A DNA stretch of 64,000 nt from an uncultured Erythrobacter sp. (GCA_947498065.1 CANMIS010000002.1:62001-126000); one strand, 5' to 3'. Counted from the first letter of the stretch, positions 35,256-44,376 are shown. Notes: generated by a model from the sequence alone, not told the origin. Translations and numbers: made by a program.

Positions 35256-35669
35256 CTAAGCCTTACCCATGCCGACTTCGCCATCGAACGCCCACATCCG
35301 CTCTAGGTTGTAGAAACTGCGCACTTCAGGGCGGAACAGATGCACCACCACATCGCCGACATCGACCAGCACCCAATCGGCCGCTGGCAGTCCTTCGATA
35401 CGCACGGGGCCATGCCCGGCCTGCTTGACCGTTTCAGCCAATTTTTGAGCGATAGCCGCCACTTGCCGGGTCGAGCGACCCGACGCGATCACCATGTGAT
35501 CGGCAATCGAGCTCTTGCCCTCAAGCGGGATCGAGACGATTTCTTGCGCCTGATCATCGTCCAGCTGACGCATCACCAAATCGTGCAATTCATGGCTAGC
35601 CATATCAGCTGCACCGCCTGCTGGTGGGGCCACATTGGCATTGGACGCGGAAGTTTGTGCCTGATTCAT
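35256..35669 (-). CDS. rsfS: Ribosome silencing factor RsfS
   Basis: Binds uL14 and blocks subunit joining under starvation. LVMRQLDDDQAQEIVSIPLEGKSSIADHMVIASGRSTRQVAAIA and LPAADWVLVDVGDVVVHLFRPEVRSFYNLERMW are the RsfS/DUF143 core. A low-complexity N-terminal 25 residues precede it; an internal ATG (MASHELHD) could be the true start. Lies between nadD and rlmH, the classical arrangement. Confidence 0.92.
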   Translation of the reverse strand: MNQAQTSASNANVAPPAGGAADMASHELHDLVMRQLDDDQAQEIVSIPLEGKSSIADHMVIASGRSTRQVAAIAQKLAETVKQAGHGPVRIEGLPAADWVLVDVGDVVVHLFRPEVRSFYNLERMWAFDGEVGMGKA

Positions 35670-35735
35670 AGGCGACCATAGAACTCCAGATACTGGGGTG
35701 GGTAAATGCAGGATTTGAAACGCTGAATATGCGCC

Positions 35736-36377
35736 TCATACTCCCTCCGATGTCTGAATCCGTCTGAAAGTCAGCCGGTCTCGCACGCCTGTCTGCGAAT
35801 ATTGCGCCGCCCAATCCGCATTGGCACGGCGAATTGCCGTGGCCGAACGCGTGTCAGGATCGAAACGCAATAACACCAGTGCAGGTGCGCTCCATCGCCC
35901 CCGTTTTTGAAAGCTGGCGGCGGGCACTCGGTAGCGCCTGAGCCAGGCCATAGCGGGGCTCGCCATAGCCTGACCAGTATAGCCGGGCCTTGCGATCACC
36001 GCAATCGGCATTGTGCGCGCTATATCGCGCCAGGCCTTCCACCGGTGGAATTGCGCGAGATTGTCCGACCCCATCAGCCAAATAAACTCGCGCTTGGGAT
36101 AGCGGCGCTTGAGCGCGCGCAGAGTATCGAGCGTGAAGCGGGTGCCGAGTTGCTGTTCGATGGCGGTGGGCACAATCCGCGCGCGGCGCGCCTGCTTTTG
36201 CGCCGATTGGACGCGAGCCGACAACGGCGCCATGCCCTTTCGCGGCTTTAGCGGGTTGCCGGGTGAGACCAGCCACCAGGCCTCATCCAGGCCCAGCGCA
36301 TCCATCGTAAACAGGGTGATTCGTCGATGCCCGCCATGCGCAGGATTGAAACTGCCGCCTAACAGCCCCGTTCGCAG
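35736..36377 (-). CDS. nadD: Nicotinate-nucleotide adenylyltransferase NadD, no canonical start codon
   Basis: Adenylylates nicotinate mononucleotide in NAD synthesis. The essential GGSFNPAHGGH motif, WWLVSPGNPLKP, GTRFTLDTLRAL and FIWLMGSDNLAQFHRW are present. The first ATG in frame (36305) lies after the GGSFNPAHGGH motif and would remove the ATP site. Between that ATG and the in-frame stop at 36455 there is no ATG, GTG or TTG. Candidates are CTG at 36377 (followed by RTGLLGG) or ACG at 36371 (AGAGG seven bases upstream). 211 to 213 residues either way, the normal length. I mark the CTG. Confidence 0.82.
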   Translation of the reverse strand: MRTGLLGGSFNPAHGGHRRITLFTMDALGLDEAWWLVSPGNPLKPRKGMAPLSARVQSAQKQARRARIVPTAIEQQLGTRFTLDTLRALKRRYPKREFIWLMGSDNLAQFHRWKAWRDIARTMPIAVIARPGYTGQAMASPAMAWLRRYRVPAASFQKRGRWSAPALVLLRFDPDTRSATAIRRANADWAAQYSQTGVRDRLTFRRIQTSEGV

Positions 36378-36405
36378 GCCTCTCTGTGTGACGCGTGCGA
36401 TTGGC

Positions 36406-37689
36406 TTAGGGCCGCGCTTGGCCAGTGCCGCGCACCAGCCATTTGTACGTGGTCAGCCCCTCCAAAGCGACAGGCCCACGAGCGTGCAGCCGCCCGGTCG
36501 CAATGCCAATCTCTGCGCCCAGGCCAAACTCCGCCCCATCGGCAAATTGCGAGGAGGCATTGTGCATCACAATCGCGCTGTCGACGCTGGCAAAAAACCG
36601 TTCTGCCGCCGATTGATCTTCAGTGATGATCGCATCGGTGTGCGCGCTCGAATGCGCGGCAATATGCGCCAGCGCCTCACCCATATTGTCGACGATTGCG
36701 GCGGAGACGACTGCATCGAGATACTCCGTGTCCCAATCCTCTGGTCCAGCAGGTTCCACGCGCGGATCGAGGCTCTGCGCCCGGCCATCGCCGCGCACTT
36801 CGCAGCCTGAGGCAAGCAAAGCTTTGACCAGCTCCGCCGCCTTGGGGAAGCGCGCATCGATCAGCAGCGTCTCCATCGCACCGCAGATCCCTGTGCGCCG
36901 CATTTTTGCATTGAGGACAATCTCTTGCGCCATCGCGGGGTCTGCGTCCGCGTGAACATAGGTGTGACAAATGCCGTCAAGATGGGCGAGGACGGGAACG
37001 CGCGCATCGGCCTGAACCCGCGCAACCAGCCCTTTTCCGCCGCGCGGAACAATCATGTCGATCAACCCGCTCGCAGTCAGCATTGCGCCAACCATGGCGC
37101 GGTCTTGCGTCGGCATGATCTGCACGCACGCTGCGGGCACGCCGGCTTGGACCAGGCCTGACGTCATTGCGGCATGGATCGCGTGATTCGAATGAACTGC
37201 CTCGCTCCCACCGCGCAGCAGGGCGGCATTGCCAGCCCGCACGCACAGCGCCGCTGCATCCGCCGTCACGTTGGGGCGGCTCTCGTAGATCAGCCCAATG
37301 ACGCCAATCGGCACGCGTATACGCGACAATTTCAGCCCGTTGGGCCGCTCGCTGGTTTCAATGATCTGGCCCACTGGATCAGACAGGCGCGCAACCGCAT
37401 CCACCCCGGCCGCTATGCCTTCAATCCGCGCCTCATCCAGCGCTAGCCGGTCAAGCATCGCCTCGGGCAAGCCGGCGGCTTTTCCAGCGGCAAGATCCTT
37501 CGCATTCGCCTCCAAGATCACATTGACGTCACGGCGCAATTGATCCGCCGCATGATGCAGCGCGGCGGCTCGCGCTTCGCTCGGCATGGAGGCAAGCTGA
37601 CGCTGGGCCGCGCGGGCCGTATGGGCCAGCTCAGTGACGATCTCAGCAGCGCTGGCTTGCTGGGGCAAAGTGGGAGAAATTGCAGTCAT
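36406..37689 (-). CDS. proA: Glutamate-5-semialdehyde dehydrogenase ProA
   Basis: Second step of proline synthesis. IRVPIGVIGLIYESRPNVTADAAALC, NAALLRGGSEA, VPRGGKGLV, HLDGICHTYVH and the catalytic Cys in RRTGICGAMETLL are typical. ATG at 37689 gives 427 residues; the frame to 37815 is not needed. First gene of the minus-strand run proA to coq7; its stop codon lies about 30 bases from the supposed nadD start. proB is not in the window. Confidence 0.95.
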   Translation of the reverse strand: MTAISPTLPQQASAAEIVTELAHTARAAQRQLASMPSEARAAALHHAADQLRRDVNVILEANAKDLAAGKAAGLPEAMLDRLALDEARIEGIAAGVDAVARLSDPVGQIIETSERPNGLKLSRIRVPIGVIGLIYESRPNVTADAAALCVRAGNAALLRGGSEAVHSNHAIHAAMTSGLVQAGVPAACVQIMPTQDRAMVGAMLTASGLIDMIVPRGGKGLVARVQADARVPVLAHLDGICHTYVHADADPAMAQEIVLNAKMRRTGICGAMETLLIDARFPKAAELVKALLASGCEVRGDGRAQSLDPRVEPAGPEDWDTEYLDAVVSAAIVDNMGEALAHIAAHSSAHTDAIITEDQSAAERFFASVDSAIVMHNASSQFADGAEFGLGAEIGIATGRLHARGPVALEGLTTYKWLVRGTGQARP

Positions 37690-37962
37690 AATCTGACGGC
37701 AATAGCACCGCGAAACAGCGCTGTCAGTCCCGATGACGCCATGATCGGTCGCGCAGCGAATCGGGCGTCTAAAAGGCGCAAAATCGGTCAAATTGGGCGA
37801 TTCTCTCAGCATCAATCCCTAAGCGAAAACCCACAGAAAATCCCCGCCTATCGGGCATATTTCGCTCAGATGAACGTTTCATCGCGTTATGTTCACACTT
37901 CGCCCGGCCCGTTAACCTTTGGATTCGACCTGAGGCACCCCGCTTGGTAGCGCCGCCATCAA

Positions 37963-39165
37963 TTGAGTTGGGGCAGAAAGAAAAAAGGGTTCGCCTTGCT
38001 AAAAGAAGGTTCCACCGCCAGCTGGCGTGACCAGCTGGAGAAGTGGTTTCCTGACCGTGAGTTTTTTATGCGCTCGCAGGGTCAGGTCCGCTTCATCACA
38101 TTCACATCGCGCATGCAGAAAATTGCAGCGGCGACCATTATTGTGCTTGTTGTCGGCTGGGCCGTCACGATGGGAGCGATGGCGTGGTCTAAGTATCAAG
38201 CAGATGTGGACCGGCTCTCTCTCCTCGAAAATGCAGCAAAAGTGGCCACAGCACAGGAGCGCCTGGACACTTACGGCGACGACCTGAGCGCTGTTGCGGA
38301 AGATTTGACCGCACGGCAGAATTTCATCGAACAAATGACCGAAGCGCTGCCGGCTGATGTGAAAGACACCAGCGGCACGGTGACCGATTCGACCACCGAA
38401 AGCGCAGAAATGATCGAAAAGGTTAGCGCCTCTTTCCCCGAAGCGGCGTCTCTGGCCAAAATCGAAGCGCGGCAGCTCGCTTATGTCGAGCGGGTCACTC
38501 GCTTTGCCGATGACCGTGCCAAGCGCGCTGAGAGTGCGCTGCGCAAGCTCGGCTTTGATCCCAAATCCATGGTGGAAAGCGCCGACATGTCAGCCGTTGG
38601 TGGTCCGCTGGAAATTCTCGCGACCTCTGCTGATGGCAGCATCGATCCGCGCTTTGAGCGCCTTGGCCTCAGCCTCGCCCGGATGGCGGCGCTGGAGCGC
38701 GGGCTCGAATCCGTACCGCAATTCACGCCAACCGATCTGTCGAAGACCAAGGTTTCGTCAGGATTTGGCTATCGCCGCGATCCGTTCAATGGCGGCGGCG
38801 CGATGCACGGCGGCCTGGATTTCAAAGGGCCGACCGGAACGCCGATCTTCTCAGCCGCCAAAGGCGTCGTCACATTTGTGGGCCGCAAGTCTGGCTATGG
38901 CAAAGTCGTCGAAGTCAGCCATGGCAATGGCGTGATGACGCGCTATGCTCACATGTCGCGGTTTGACGCCGTCGAAGGCGAGCAAGTTGCCGCTGGTGAA
39001 ACCATCGGCGCAATCGGCAGCACTGGCCGCTCGACCGGACCGCATCTGCACTTTGAAGTGCGTATCAATGACCGCGCGGTAAACCCGCGCCCTTTCCTGG
39101 AGACCGCCCCCGATGTTCTCAAAGAAGCCCGCGGAGCCGAACCAGCCCGCACCGCCTCAAACTAA
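37963..39165 (+). CDS. M23-family peptidoglycan endopeptidase with membrane anchor and coiled coil
   Basis: One membrane helix near residue 55 to 75 (AAATIIVLVVGWAVTMGAMAW), a helical coiled-coil region to about 240 and a LytM domain with intact zinc ligands (MHGGLDF and TGPHLHFE). Expected to cut peptide cross-links or act as a wall-shape factor. Start uncertain: TTG at 37963 or TTG at 37996, since no ATG precedes the conserved WFPDREFFMRSQGQVRF region; the ATG at 38068 would cut into that region. Its 3' end overlaps the bactofilin gene by 53 bases, a pairing that recurs in proteobacteria. Confidence 0.88.
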   Translation: MSWGRKKKGFALLKEGSTASWRDQLEKWFPDREFFMRSQGQVRFITFTSRMQKIAAATIIVLVVGWAVTMGAMAWSKYQADVDRLSLLENAAKVATAQERLDTYGDDLSAVAEDLTARQNFIEQMTEALPADVKDTSGTVTDSTTESAEMIEKVSASFPEAASLAKIEARQLAYVERVTRFADDRAKRAESALRKLGFDPKSMVESADMSAVGGPLEILATSADGSIDPRFERLGLSLARMAALERGLESVPQFTPTDLSKTKVSSGFGYRRDPFNGGGAMHGGLDFKGPTGTPIFSAAKGVVTFVGRKSGYGKVVEVSHGNGVMTRYAHMSRFDAVEGEQVAAGETIGAIGSTGRSTGPHLHFEVRINDRAVNPRPFLETAPDVLKEARGAEPARTASN

Positions 39166-39607
39166 CCCCCAAGACAAGCCCCGAGGAAAATCCATGCCAT
39201 CCAATTCTTCAACTTTCTCGGTGATCGGTTCTGACGTTTCGATCAAAGGGAATGTTTCTGCTTCTGCCGACCTGCACGTTGATGGTTCGGTCGAAGGCGA
39301 CATCAAATGCACTTCACTGGTTCAAGGCGAAACCTCGCTGGTGACCGGCGGAATTATGGCCGAGACCGCGCGCCTTTCTGGCCGCGTAACGGGCTCTATC
39401 AATGTTCGCGAATTGGTGATCCTGAAGAGCGCGCAAATCGAAGGCGATGTGCATTATGATGCGCTGACCATCGAGCAAGGCGCTCAGGTTGATGGCCGTT
39501 TTGCCCCAAACGATCGGCGCAAGCCTGAGGCGAAGCCAGCTGCTCCCAAAGCAAGCGGCGCCAAGCCAAACGGCGATGAAGAGCCGCAGCTCAAGATTGC
39601 GCAATAA
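39113..39607 (+). CDS. Bactofilin (polymer-forming cytoskeletal protein)
   Basis: The core VIGSDVSIKGNVSASADLHVDGSVEGDIKC to LTIEQGAQVDGRF is the right-handed beta-helix of bactofilins, flanked by Pro- and Ala-rich ends. The N-terminal MFSKKP matches the membrane-targeting start seen in other alphaproteobacterial bactofilins, so I take ATG at 39113 despite the 53-base overlap with the endopeptidase gene; the ATG at 39194 (GAGGA upstream) could yield a shorter form. Bactofilins recruit M23 endopeptidases, which fits the pair. Confidence 0.9.
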   Translation: MFSKKPAEPNQPAPPQTNPQDKPRGKSMPSNSSTFSVIGSDVSIKGNVSASADLHVDGSVEGDIKCTSLVQGETSLVTGGIMAETARLSGRVTGSINVRELVILKSAQIEGDVHYDALTIEQGAQVDGRFAPNDRRKPEAKPAAPKASGAKPNGDEEPQLKIAQ

Positions 39608-39635
39608 GCGAGCGGCTATACACTCAGAGTATAGA

Positions 39636-39665
39636 AAGGGCCTCGGAATTTCCGGGGCCTTTTTT
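39636..39665 (+). terminator. Rho-independent terminator after bactofilin gene
   Basis: Hairpin: GGCCTCGGA pairs with TCCGGGGCC (one G-U pair) around a three-base loop, followed by six Ts. The hairpin also lies downstream of the convergent acyl-CoA ligase gene and might serve both. Confidence 0.85.
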
Positions 39666-39711
39666 GTTTGGCAAGATTTGAAGTCGGATCGCGCTCGCTG
39701 GGCGCGCGGGC

Positions 39712-41415
39712 TCAGGTAATCACTTCAGCGCGCAAAGCCTTGCGGTCGAGCTTGCCAATCATCGTCTTGGGCAGCTCATCGCGGATGACAATTTGGTCGA
39801 CCCGCTCGTGCTTGCCGATCCGGCCATTCAGCCAGTCGCGCAATTCCGCCGCGGTTTTCTCCCGATCAGCGCCCGCATCCGCCAACGTCACAAAGGCGCG
39901 AGGCACCTCGCCCTTATAGTCATCGGGCATGCCGATCACGAGCGCTTCCTTCACCGCGTCGTTTTCAAGGATCACGTCCTCAACCTGGCTCGGAAACACC
40001 TTAAACCCGCCAACAGCGATCATATCCTTGATCCGGTCAACGATCTGCAGAAACCCGTCCTCGTCGAAGGTCGCGACATCGCCGGTGCGCAGCCATTGCT
40101 TGCCATTGTGCTCTATAAATACGTCGGCTGCCGCCTCTGGCCGGTTCCAATAACCGCGCATAATCTGCGGGCCGGCAATAGCGAGTTCGCCGGGTTCGCC
40201 CGCTGGCGCCAGCTTAGTGGGGTCTTCCTTGTCGAGCAGTAGGATCTCAGTGCCAGCGACAACCTGGCCGATGGTCCCGCGCTTGCGCGTGCCTGCATAA
40301 GGATTGACCGAGACGACACCGGAGCTTTCGGTAAGGCCATAACCCTCGACCAAGCGCACGCCGGTAACCTCTTCGAACTTGGCATGCACCGGGGCGGGCA
40401 TAGGCGCGCCGCCGGAAATGCAGACCTTGAGCGAGGATACGTCAGTTTTGGCAAGGTCAGGATGATCCAGCAGCGCCTGAAACATGGTTGGAACACCGGG
40501 AAAGCCGGTGGTCTTGTACTTCTGGATCGTTTGCAGCACCTGCTTGGTCTCAAACCGAGGCACAATCGCAATCGAGGCGCCGCTCGCCACCGCGTGGTTG
40601 AGCAAAGCCGTGTTGGCAAAGACATGGAAAAACGGCAGCGCGCCCATGAATACCTCATCGGAACCTTTGCCAAATGGGTTGATCGCGGCGACCTGCTGAG
40701 CGTTCTTCACAAGCTGCGCATGGCCCAGCATCGCGCCTTTTGGCCGCCCGGTTGTGCCGCCAGTGTATTGCAGCAGCGCCAAATCTTCGCCTGCGTCAAT
40801 CGCAGGCAGGCTAGACGCCGCCCCCGCTTCCCAACCGCTCCAATCCCAATCACCGAGCGTCTCGGCCCAGCTTTTCACATTTGCGGTGAATTGGACTTTC
40901 GCGAGCTTGCTGCGGCCGAGGGTTTTTAGCGCGAAGCCCTTTAGGCCGGGCAGCATATCGGGCAGCGAGCCGACGATCAGCGTTTCAAGCTTGGAGCCGC
41001 TGAGCACTTTGGAGGCGGTTTCATAAAGTTCTGGAACGCCCAGCGTCACCAGAGCGCGAGTGCCCGAATCCTCAACCTGCCATGCAAGCTCCTCAACCGA
41101 ATAGAGCGGCGAGAAGTTCACGACGATCGCGCCCGCCATCATCGCCCCATAATAGGCCGAGGCGTATATCGGGACATTGGGCAGAAACAGCCCAACTCGG
41201 TCGCCCTTTTCGATGCCCATCGATTGCAGGCCAGCTGCGAAGCGCTGAGCCTCGGTAAAGATCTCGCGATAGGAAAACGTGCGGCCCAGAAAATGCAGCA
41301 AAGGCGCGCCGGGATCGCTGCGGACTGAGCGTTCGAGCAAGTCCGGCAGGCTCATCAGCTCAAAGTGCGAATCCCATGGGGTGGGATGGTGATACGGCGC
41401 GTTATTGACATTCAT
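39712..41415 (-). CDS. Long-chain fatty-acid-CoA ligase (AMP-forming)
   Basis: ANL-family adenylating enzyme. YTGGTTGRPKGA (P-loop), GYGLTESSG (A5), TGDVATFDEDGFLQIVDRIKD (A7-A8 hinge) and the terminal catalytic Lys in TMIGKLDRKAL are intact. 567 residues from ATG at 41415, FadD-like length; NNAPYHHPTPWDSHFE at the start resembles FadD. Upstream frame to 41535 is not supported. Confidence 0.92.
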   Translation of the reverse strand: MNVNNAPYHHPTPWDSHFELMSLPDLLERSVRSDPGAPLLHFLGRTFSYREIFTEAQRFAAGLQSMGIEKGDRVGLFLPNVPIYASAYYGAMMAGAIVVNFSPLYSVEELAWQVEDSGTRALVTLGVPELYETASKVLSGSKLETLIVGSLPDMLPGLKGFALKTLGRSKLAKVQFTANVKSWAETLGDWDWSGWEAGAASSLPAIDAGEDLALLQYTGGTTGRPKGAMLGHAQLVKNAQQVAAINPFGKGSDEVFMGALPFFHVFANTALLNHAVASGASIAIVPRFETKQVLQTIQKYKTTGFPGVPTMFQALLDHPDLAKTDVSSLKVCISGGAPMPAPVHAKFEEVTGVRLVEGYGLTESSGVVSVNPYAGTRKRGTIGQVVAGTEILLLDKEDPTKLAPAGEPGELAIAGPQIMRGYWNRPEAAADVFIEHNGKQWLRTGDVATFDEDGFLQIVDRIKDMIAVGGFKVFPSQVEDVILENDAVKEALVIGMPDDYKGEVPRAFVTLADAGADREKTAAELRDWLNGRIGKHERVDQIVIRDELPKTMIGKLDRKALRAEVIT

Positions 41416-41522
41416 GTCAATAGCATGACGTATCCCACCGCAAGTCACAAGCGATTCTGCGCGCCGCGGAGTATCTTTTTGACCCTTTTGGTCGCTGCTG
41501 CGCGAAAGGAGACGCGAATACG

Positions 41523-41562
41523 AAAAGGCCGCCACACAGGTGATCCAGCAGGCGGCCTTTCG
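41523..41562 (-). terminator. Rho-independent terminator downstream of the TrcR gene
   Basis: On the minus strand AAAGGCCGCC and GGCGGCCTTT form a perfect 10-base stem with a 17-base loop, ending in TTTT. It lies about 35 bases after the stop of the regulator gene. Confidence 0.75.
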
Positions 41563-41597
41563 TTATGACTTGAGCTGAAACGCCAAATGGCGCGGGA

Positions 41598-42410
41598 TCA
41601 GTCGTCCTTAGTCTCTTCGTCCTCGGCTGCGGGAGCAGGTTCGGCTTCCGGCTCAGCCGCTGGCTCTTCTGCGTAGCCAGGCACGGTCTCAGCAACGTCG
41701 CCGTTCTCTTCCGCTTCGCGCTTTGCCGCGAGCCATGCTTCGGCTTCGGCTTCTTGCGCGGCCTCTGCGGCGGCTTTGACATTGGCGTCGCGCTCTGCGC
41801 GCAGCTCTTCGATCAGCTTTTCCTTGTCGCTGCGATCATCGCCGTCGGTTGGCACTTCTTCTGCCACCACGCCGGCACGCTTGGCCGCTTTGGCAACAAC
41901 CGCGTCAAGCTCACGCTGCGAACACAGACCCAGGGTCACTGGATCTTTCGGCTGGATGTTCTGAATGTTCCAGTGCGAACGCTCTTTAATCGCGCCGATC
42001 GTGTTGCGAGTCGTACCGATCAGTTTTGAAATCTGCGCATCGGACACCTCAGGGTGGCTGCGCAGGATCCAAGCGATGCCATCAGGCTTATCCTGACGCT
42101 TCGACACCGGGGTGTAACGCGGGCCCTTGGTCCGGGTCACTTCAACCGGGGCCTTTTGCATCACCAATGCGTAATTGGCGTCCGCCTGACCTTTGTCGAT
42201 CTCTTCTTGGTTCAGCTCACCGGCGTGAACCGGGTCGCGGCCAGTATATTTGCTGCCCGCAAGGTCATCAGCCATCGCTTGAACTTCGAGAATGTGCAGG
42301 CCGCAAAATTCAGCGATCTGTTCAAACGACAAACCGGTGTGATCGACCAGCCACGTGGCGGTCGCATGCGGCATGAGCGGCTTGGGTTGTTCCTTTGGCG
42401 CTTGGGCCAT
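41598..42410 (-). CDS. trcR: Cell-cycle transcriptional regulator TrcR (DUF1013)
   Basis: LMPHATATWLVDHTGLSFEQIAEFCGLHILEVQAMADD, an alphaproteobacterial DUF1013 protein; TrcR is named for its cell-cycle role in alphaproteobacteria. A helix-turn-helix-like SDAQISKLIGTTRNTIGAIKERSHWN lies near residue 120. The C-terminus from about 200 is Glu/Ala-rich and low in complexity. ATG at 42410 (270 residues); the frame to 42500 runs into a terminator hairpin. Terminators on both sides mark it as a single-gene unit. Confidence 0.9.
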   Translation of the reverse strand: MAQAPKEQPKPLMPHATATWLVDHTGLSFEQIAEFCGLHILEVQAMADDLAGSKYTGRDPVHAGELNQEEIDKGQADANYALVMQKAPVEVTRTKGPRYTPVSKRQDKPDGIAWILRSHPEVSDAQISKLIGTTRNTIGAIKERSHWNIQNIQPKDPVTLGLCSQRELDAVVAKAAKRAGVVAEEVPTDGDDRSDKEKLIEELRAERDANVKAAAEAAQEAEAEAWLAAKREAEENGDVAETVPGYAEEPAAEPEAEPAPAAEDEETKDD

Positions 42411-42425
42411 GAGGCAAACTCCGTT

Positions 42426-42459
42426 AAAAATTAAAAGGGCCGCCCCTTGCGGAGCGGCC
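42426..42459 (-). terminator. Rho-independent terminator downstream of the GST gene
   Basis: Read on the minus strand: GGCCGC, 10-base loop, GCGGCC, then CTTTTAATTTTT. It lies about 140 bases after the GST stop and just upstream of the trcR start. Confidence 0.75.
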
Positions 42460-42596
42460 GTTGCGAGACCGTAGATAGGCAATTGCGCCGCATTGAGCAA
42501 GCGAGTTCAGCACATGACACGGCTTAGCGCGCAATTCGGCCTGAAATTATTGCAAATAGGGCTCGGATTGAGCGCGAGAACGCGCCCATCAGCGGC

Positions 42597-43226
42597 TCAA
42601 GCCATTGGCGTGAAGCCTGGCAGTCCCTCGATGCGGTCAATCCAGGCGCAAACGTTGCTGTTGCTTTCGAGGTCGATCCCGCCCTGATCCGCAACGTGGG
42701 TGTATGGAAACAGGACGATATCCGCCAAAGTCGCTTCATCGCCGCATAGAAATGCCGACTCGCTCAGCTGCTGATCGAGAAGCGCAATCGCTGCCTCACC
42801 CGCCGCCCTTTTGGCCTCAATTTGCGCGGATTGCTCTGGAGACAGATTGGCCTCGCCCACAATTGCCAGCCAAAACCGCAAAGTCGCAACATTGGGCTCG
42901 TGGTTGTATTGTTCAAAGAACATCCAACGCAGCATATCGGCCTGCGCAAAACGGTCTTGCGGGATGAGCGGTGAGCCCGACGCCAAGTACCAGCATGCCG
43001 CATTGCTCTCTGGCAGAAAGCGGGTGCCTTGTTCGCCGTTGATTTGAAGAACCGGGATACGGCCATTGGCATTGATGTTCTGCAGAAAACCCTGGGTGCG
43101 AGTTTCGCCGTTCAGAATATTATATTGAGTGGCGGTGAGCTCATGCCCGACCAGCGCGGCGGTCAGCTTTATCTTATAGCAGTTTCCGCTGCGAGGGTCC
43201 TCGTGCAAGTGATAGGTTTCAGCCAC
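42597..43226 (-). CDS. Glutathione S-transferase family protein
   Basis: Thioredoxin-like N-terminal domain (LHEDPRSGNCYKIKLTAALVGHE, NANGRIPVLQINGE, FLPESNAACWYLA with the ES glutathione-binding pair) and an all-helical C-terminal domain with LCGDEATLADIVLFPYTHVAD. 209 residues. Detoxification or glutathionylation; substrate unknown. Overlaps the quinone oxidoreductase gene by 8 bases, suggesting a joint stress role. Confidence 0.9.
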   Translation of the reverse strand: MAETYHLHEDPRSGNCYKIKLTAALVGHELTATQYNILNGETRTQGFLQNINANGRIPVLQINGEQGTRFLPESNAACWYLASGSPLIPQDRFAQADMLRWMFFEQYNHEPNVATLRFWLAIVGEANLSPEQSAQIEAKRAAGEAAIALLDQQLSESAFLCGDEATLADIVLFPYTHVADQGGIDLESNSNVCAWIDRIEGLPGFTPMA

Positions 43227-44241
43227 CGCACACCTCTAGCACAATCTTCCCAATATGATTGCCAGCCTCCATCCGGGCATGGGCCGCGGCGGCCTCTGCC
43301 AAGGGGAAGGTCTGATCCATAATCGGGGCGAGTTCTTCGCTCACAAACAATGGCCAGGCATGGCGCGTGATTTCTTCAGCCAGCGCCGACTTAAACGCAT
43401 CGGAGCGCGGGCGCAGGGTCGATCCGGTCAGGACCAGGCGGCGCATCATCACGAACGCCATATTGATCTCTGCCTTCGCGCCGCCGAGGATCGCGATGGT
43501 GACGTGCCGCCCATCCTCAGCGAGGCATTTGAGATTGCGCGGAACATAATCGCCCGAAACCATGTCGAGCACGATGTTCACGCCCGCACCATTGGTGTGC
43601 TGCTTTATAACCTCGACAAAATCTTGCGTCCGGTAATTGATCGCCAGATCCGCGCCAATTTCGCGCGCGGCGGCGCATTTCTCGTCATCGCCGCAGGTCA
43701 CGATCACTTCCGCGCCAAACGCCTTGGCCAGCATGATCGCCATGGTGCCAATGCCAGAGGTGCCGCCGTGAACCAGCAGTCGCTCCCCATCGCAGGCCAG
43801 CCCGCGCTCAAACACATTGTGCCACACGGTGAACAATGTCTCTGGCAAAGCCGCGGCTTTTTCGAGCGGCATCTCATCCGGCACAGGCAGGCAATGCTGC
43901 CACGGGGCGGTGCAATATTCCGCATATCCGCCGCCCGGCGTCAACGCTGCGACGCGATTGCCGAGCATCTCTGGCGGAACTTCAGTCCCCACCGCCACGA
44001 CCTCGCCCGCAACCTCCAGGCCAAGGATCGGCGAGGCCCCAGCCGGCGCGGGGTAATTTCCCGCGCGCTGAATGCAGTCGGGCCGATTGACCCCGGCAAA
44101 AGCCACCCGGATCAGAACATCTTGCGGGCCGGGCTGCGGAACGTCCGCTTGCCCCAGAACCAGAACGTCGGGTCCGCCCGGCGCATCGAAACCAATCGCC
44201 TGCATATGCTGCGGAAGTGCCGCCGAATTGTGATCGACCAT
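43219..44241 (-). CDS. NAD(P)H quinone oxidoreductase, PIG3-type MDR protein
   Basis: Zinc-free medium-chain reductase. GVNRPDCIQRAGNYPAPAGASPILGLEVAGEV, VHGGTSGIGTMAIMLAKAFGAEVIVT (NADPH site) and LTGSTLRPRS are typical of the PIG3/quinone reductase branch. ATG at 44241, preceded by AAGGGG, gives 340 residues; GTG at 44259 is possible. Coupled with the GST gene. Confidence 0.9.
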   Translation of the reverse strand: MVDHNSAALPQHMQAIGFDAPGGPDVLVLGQADVPQPGPQDVLIRVAFAGVNRPDCIQRAGNYPAPAGASPILGLEVAGEVVAVGTEVPPEMLGNRVAALTPGGGYAEYCTAPWQHCLPVPDEMPLEKAAALPETLFTVWHNVFERGLACDGERLLVHGGTSGIGTMAIMLAKAFGAEVIVTCGDDEKCAAAREIGADLAINYRTQDFVEVIKQHTNGAGVNIVLDMVSGDYVPRNLKCLAEDGRHVTIAILGGAKAEINMAFVMMRRLVLTGSTLRPRSDAFKSALAEEITRHAWPLFVSEELAPIMDQTFPLAEAAAAHARMEAGNHIGKIVLEVCGG

Positions 44242-44376
44242 CGTGTTGCCCCTTGCCACGCTTCATTGGCCCACCCCTTGCCCCGGGGTCAGACGCGAGA
44301 AACTTCGGTAGTGGTGGCGATTAACGATGGCGCGGATTGACAGCAAGCCGTTCCGCTTGCGATGTTGTGAACCAAT

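Noticed and set aside
43255..44340. 361-codon plus-strand frame opposite the quinone oxidoreductase
   Set aside because: Shadow of a conserved MDR gene; no family similarity.
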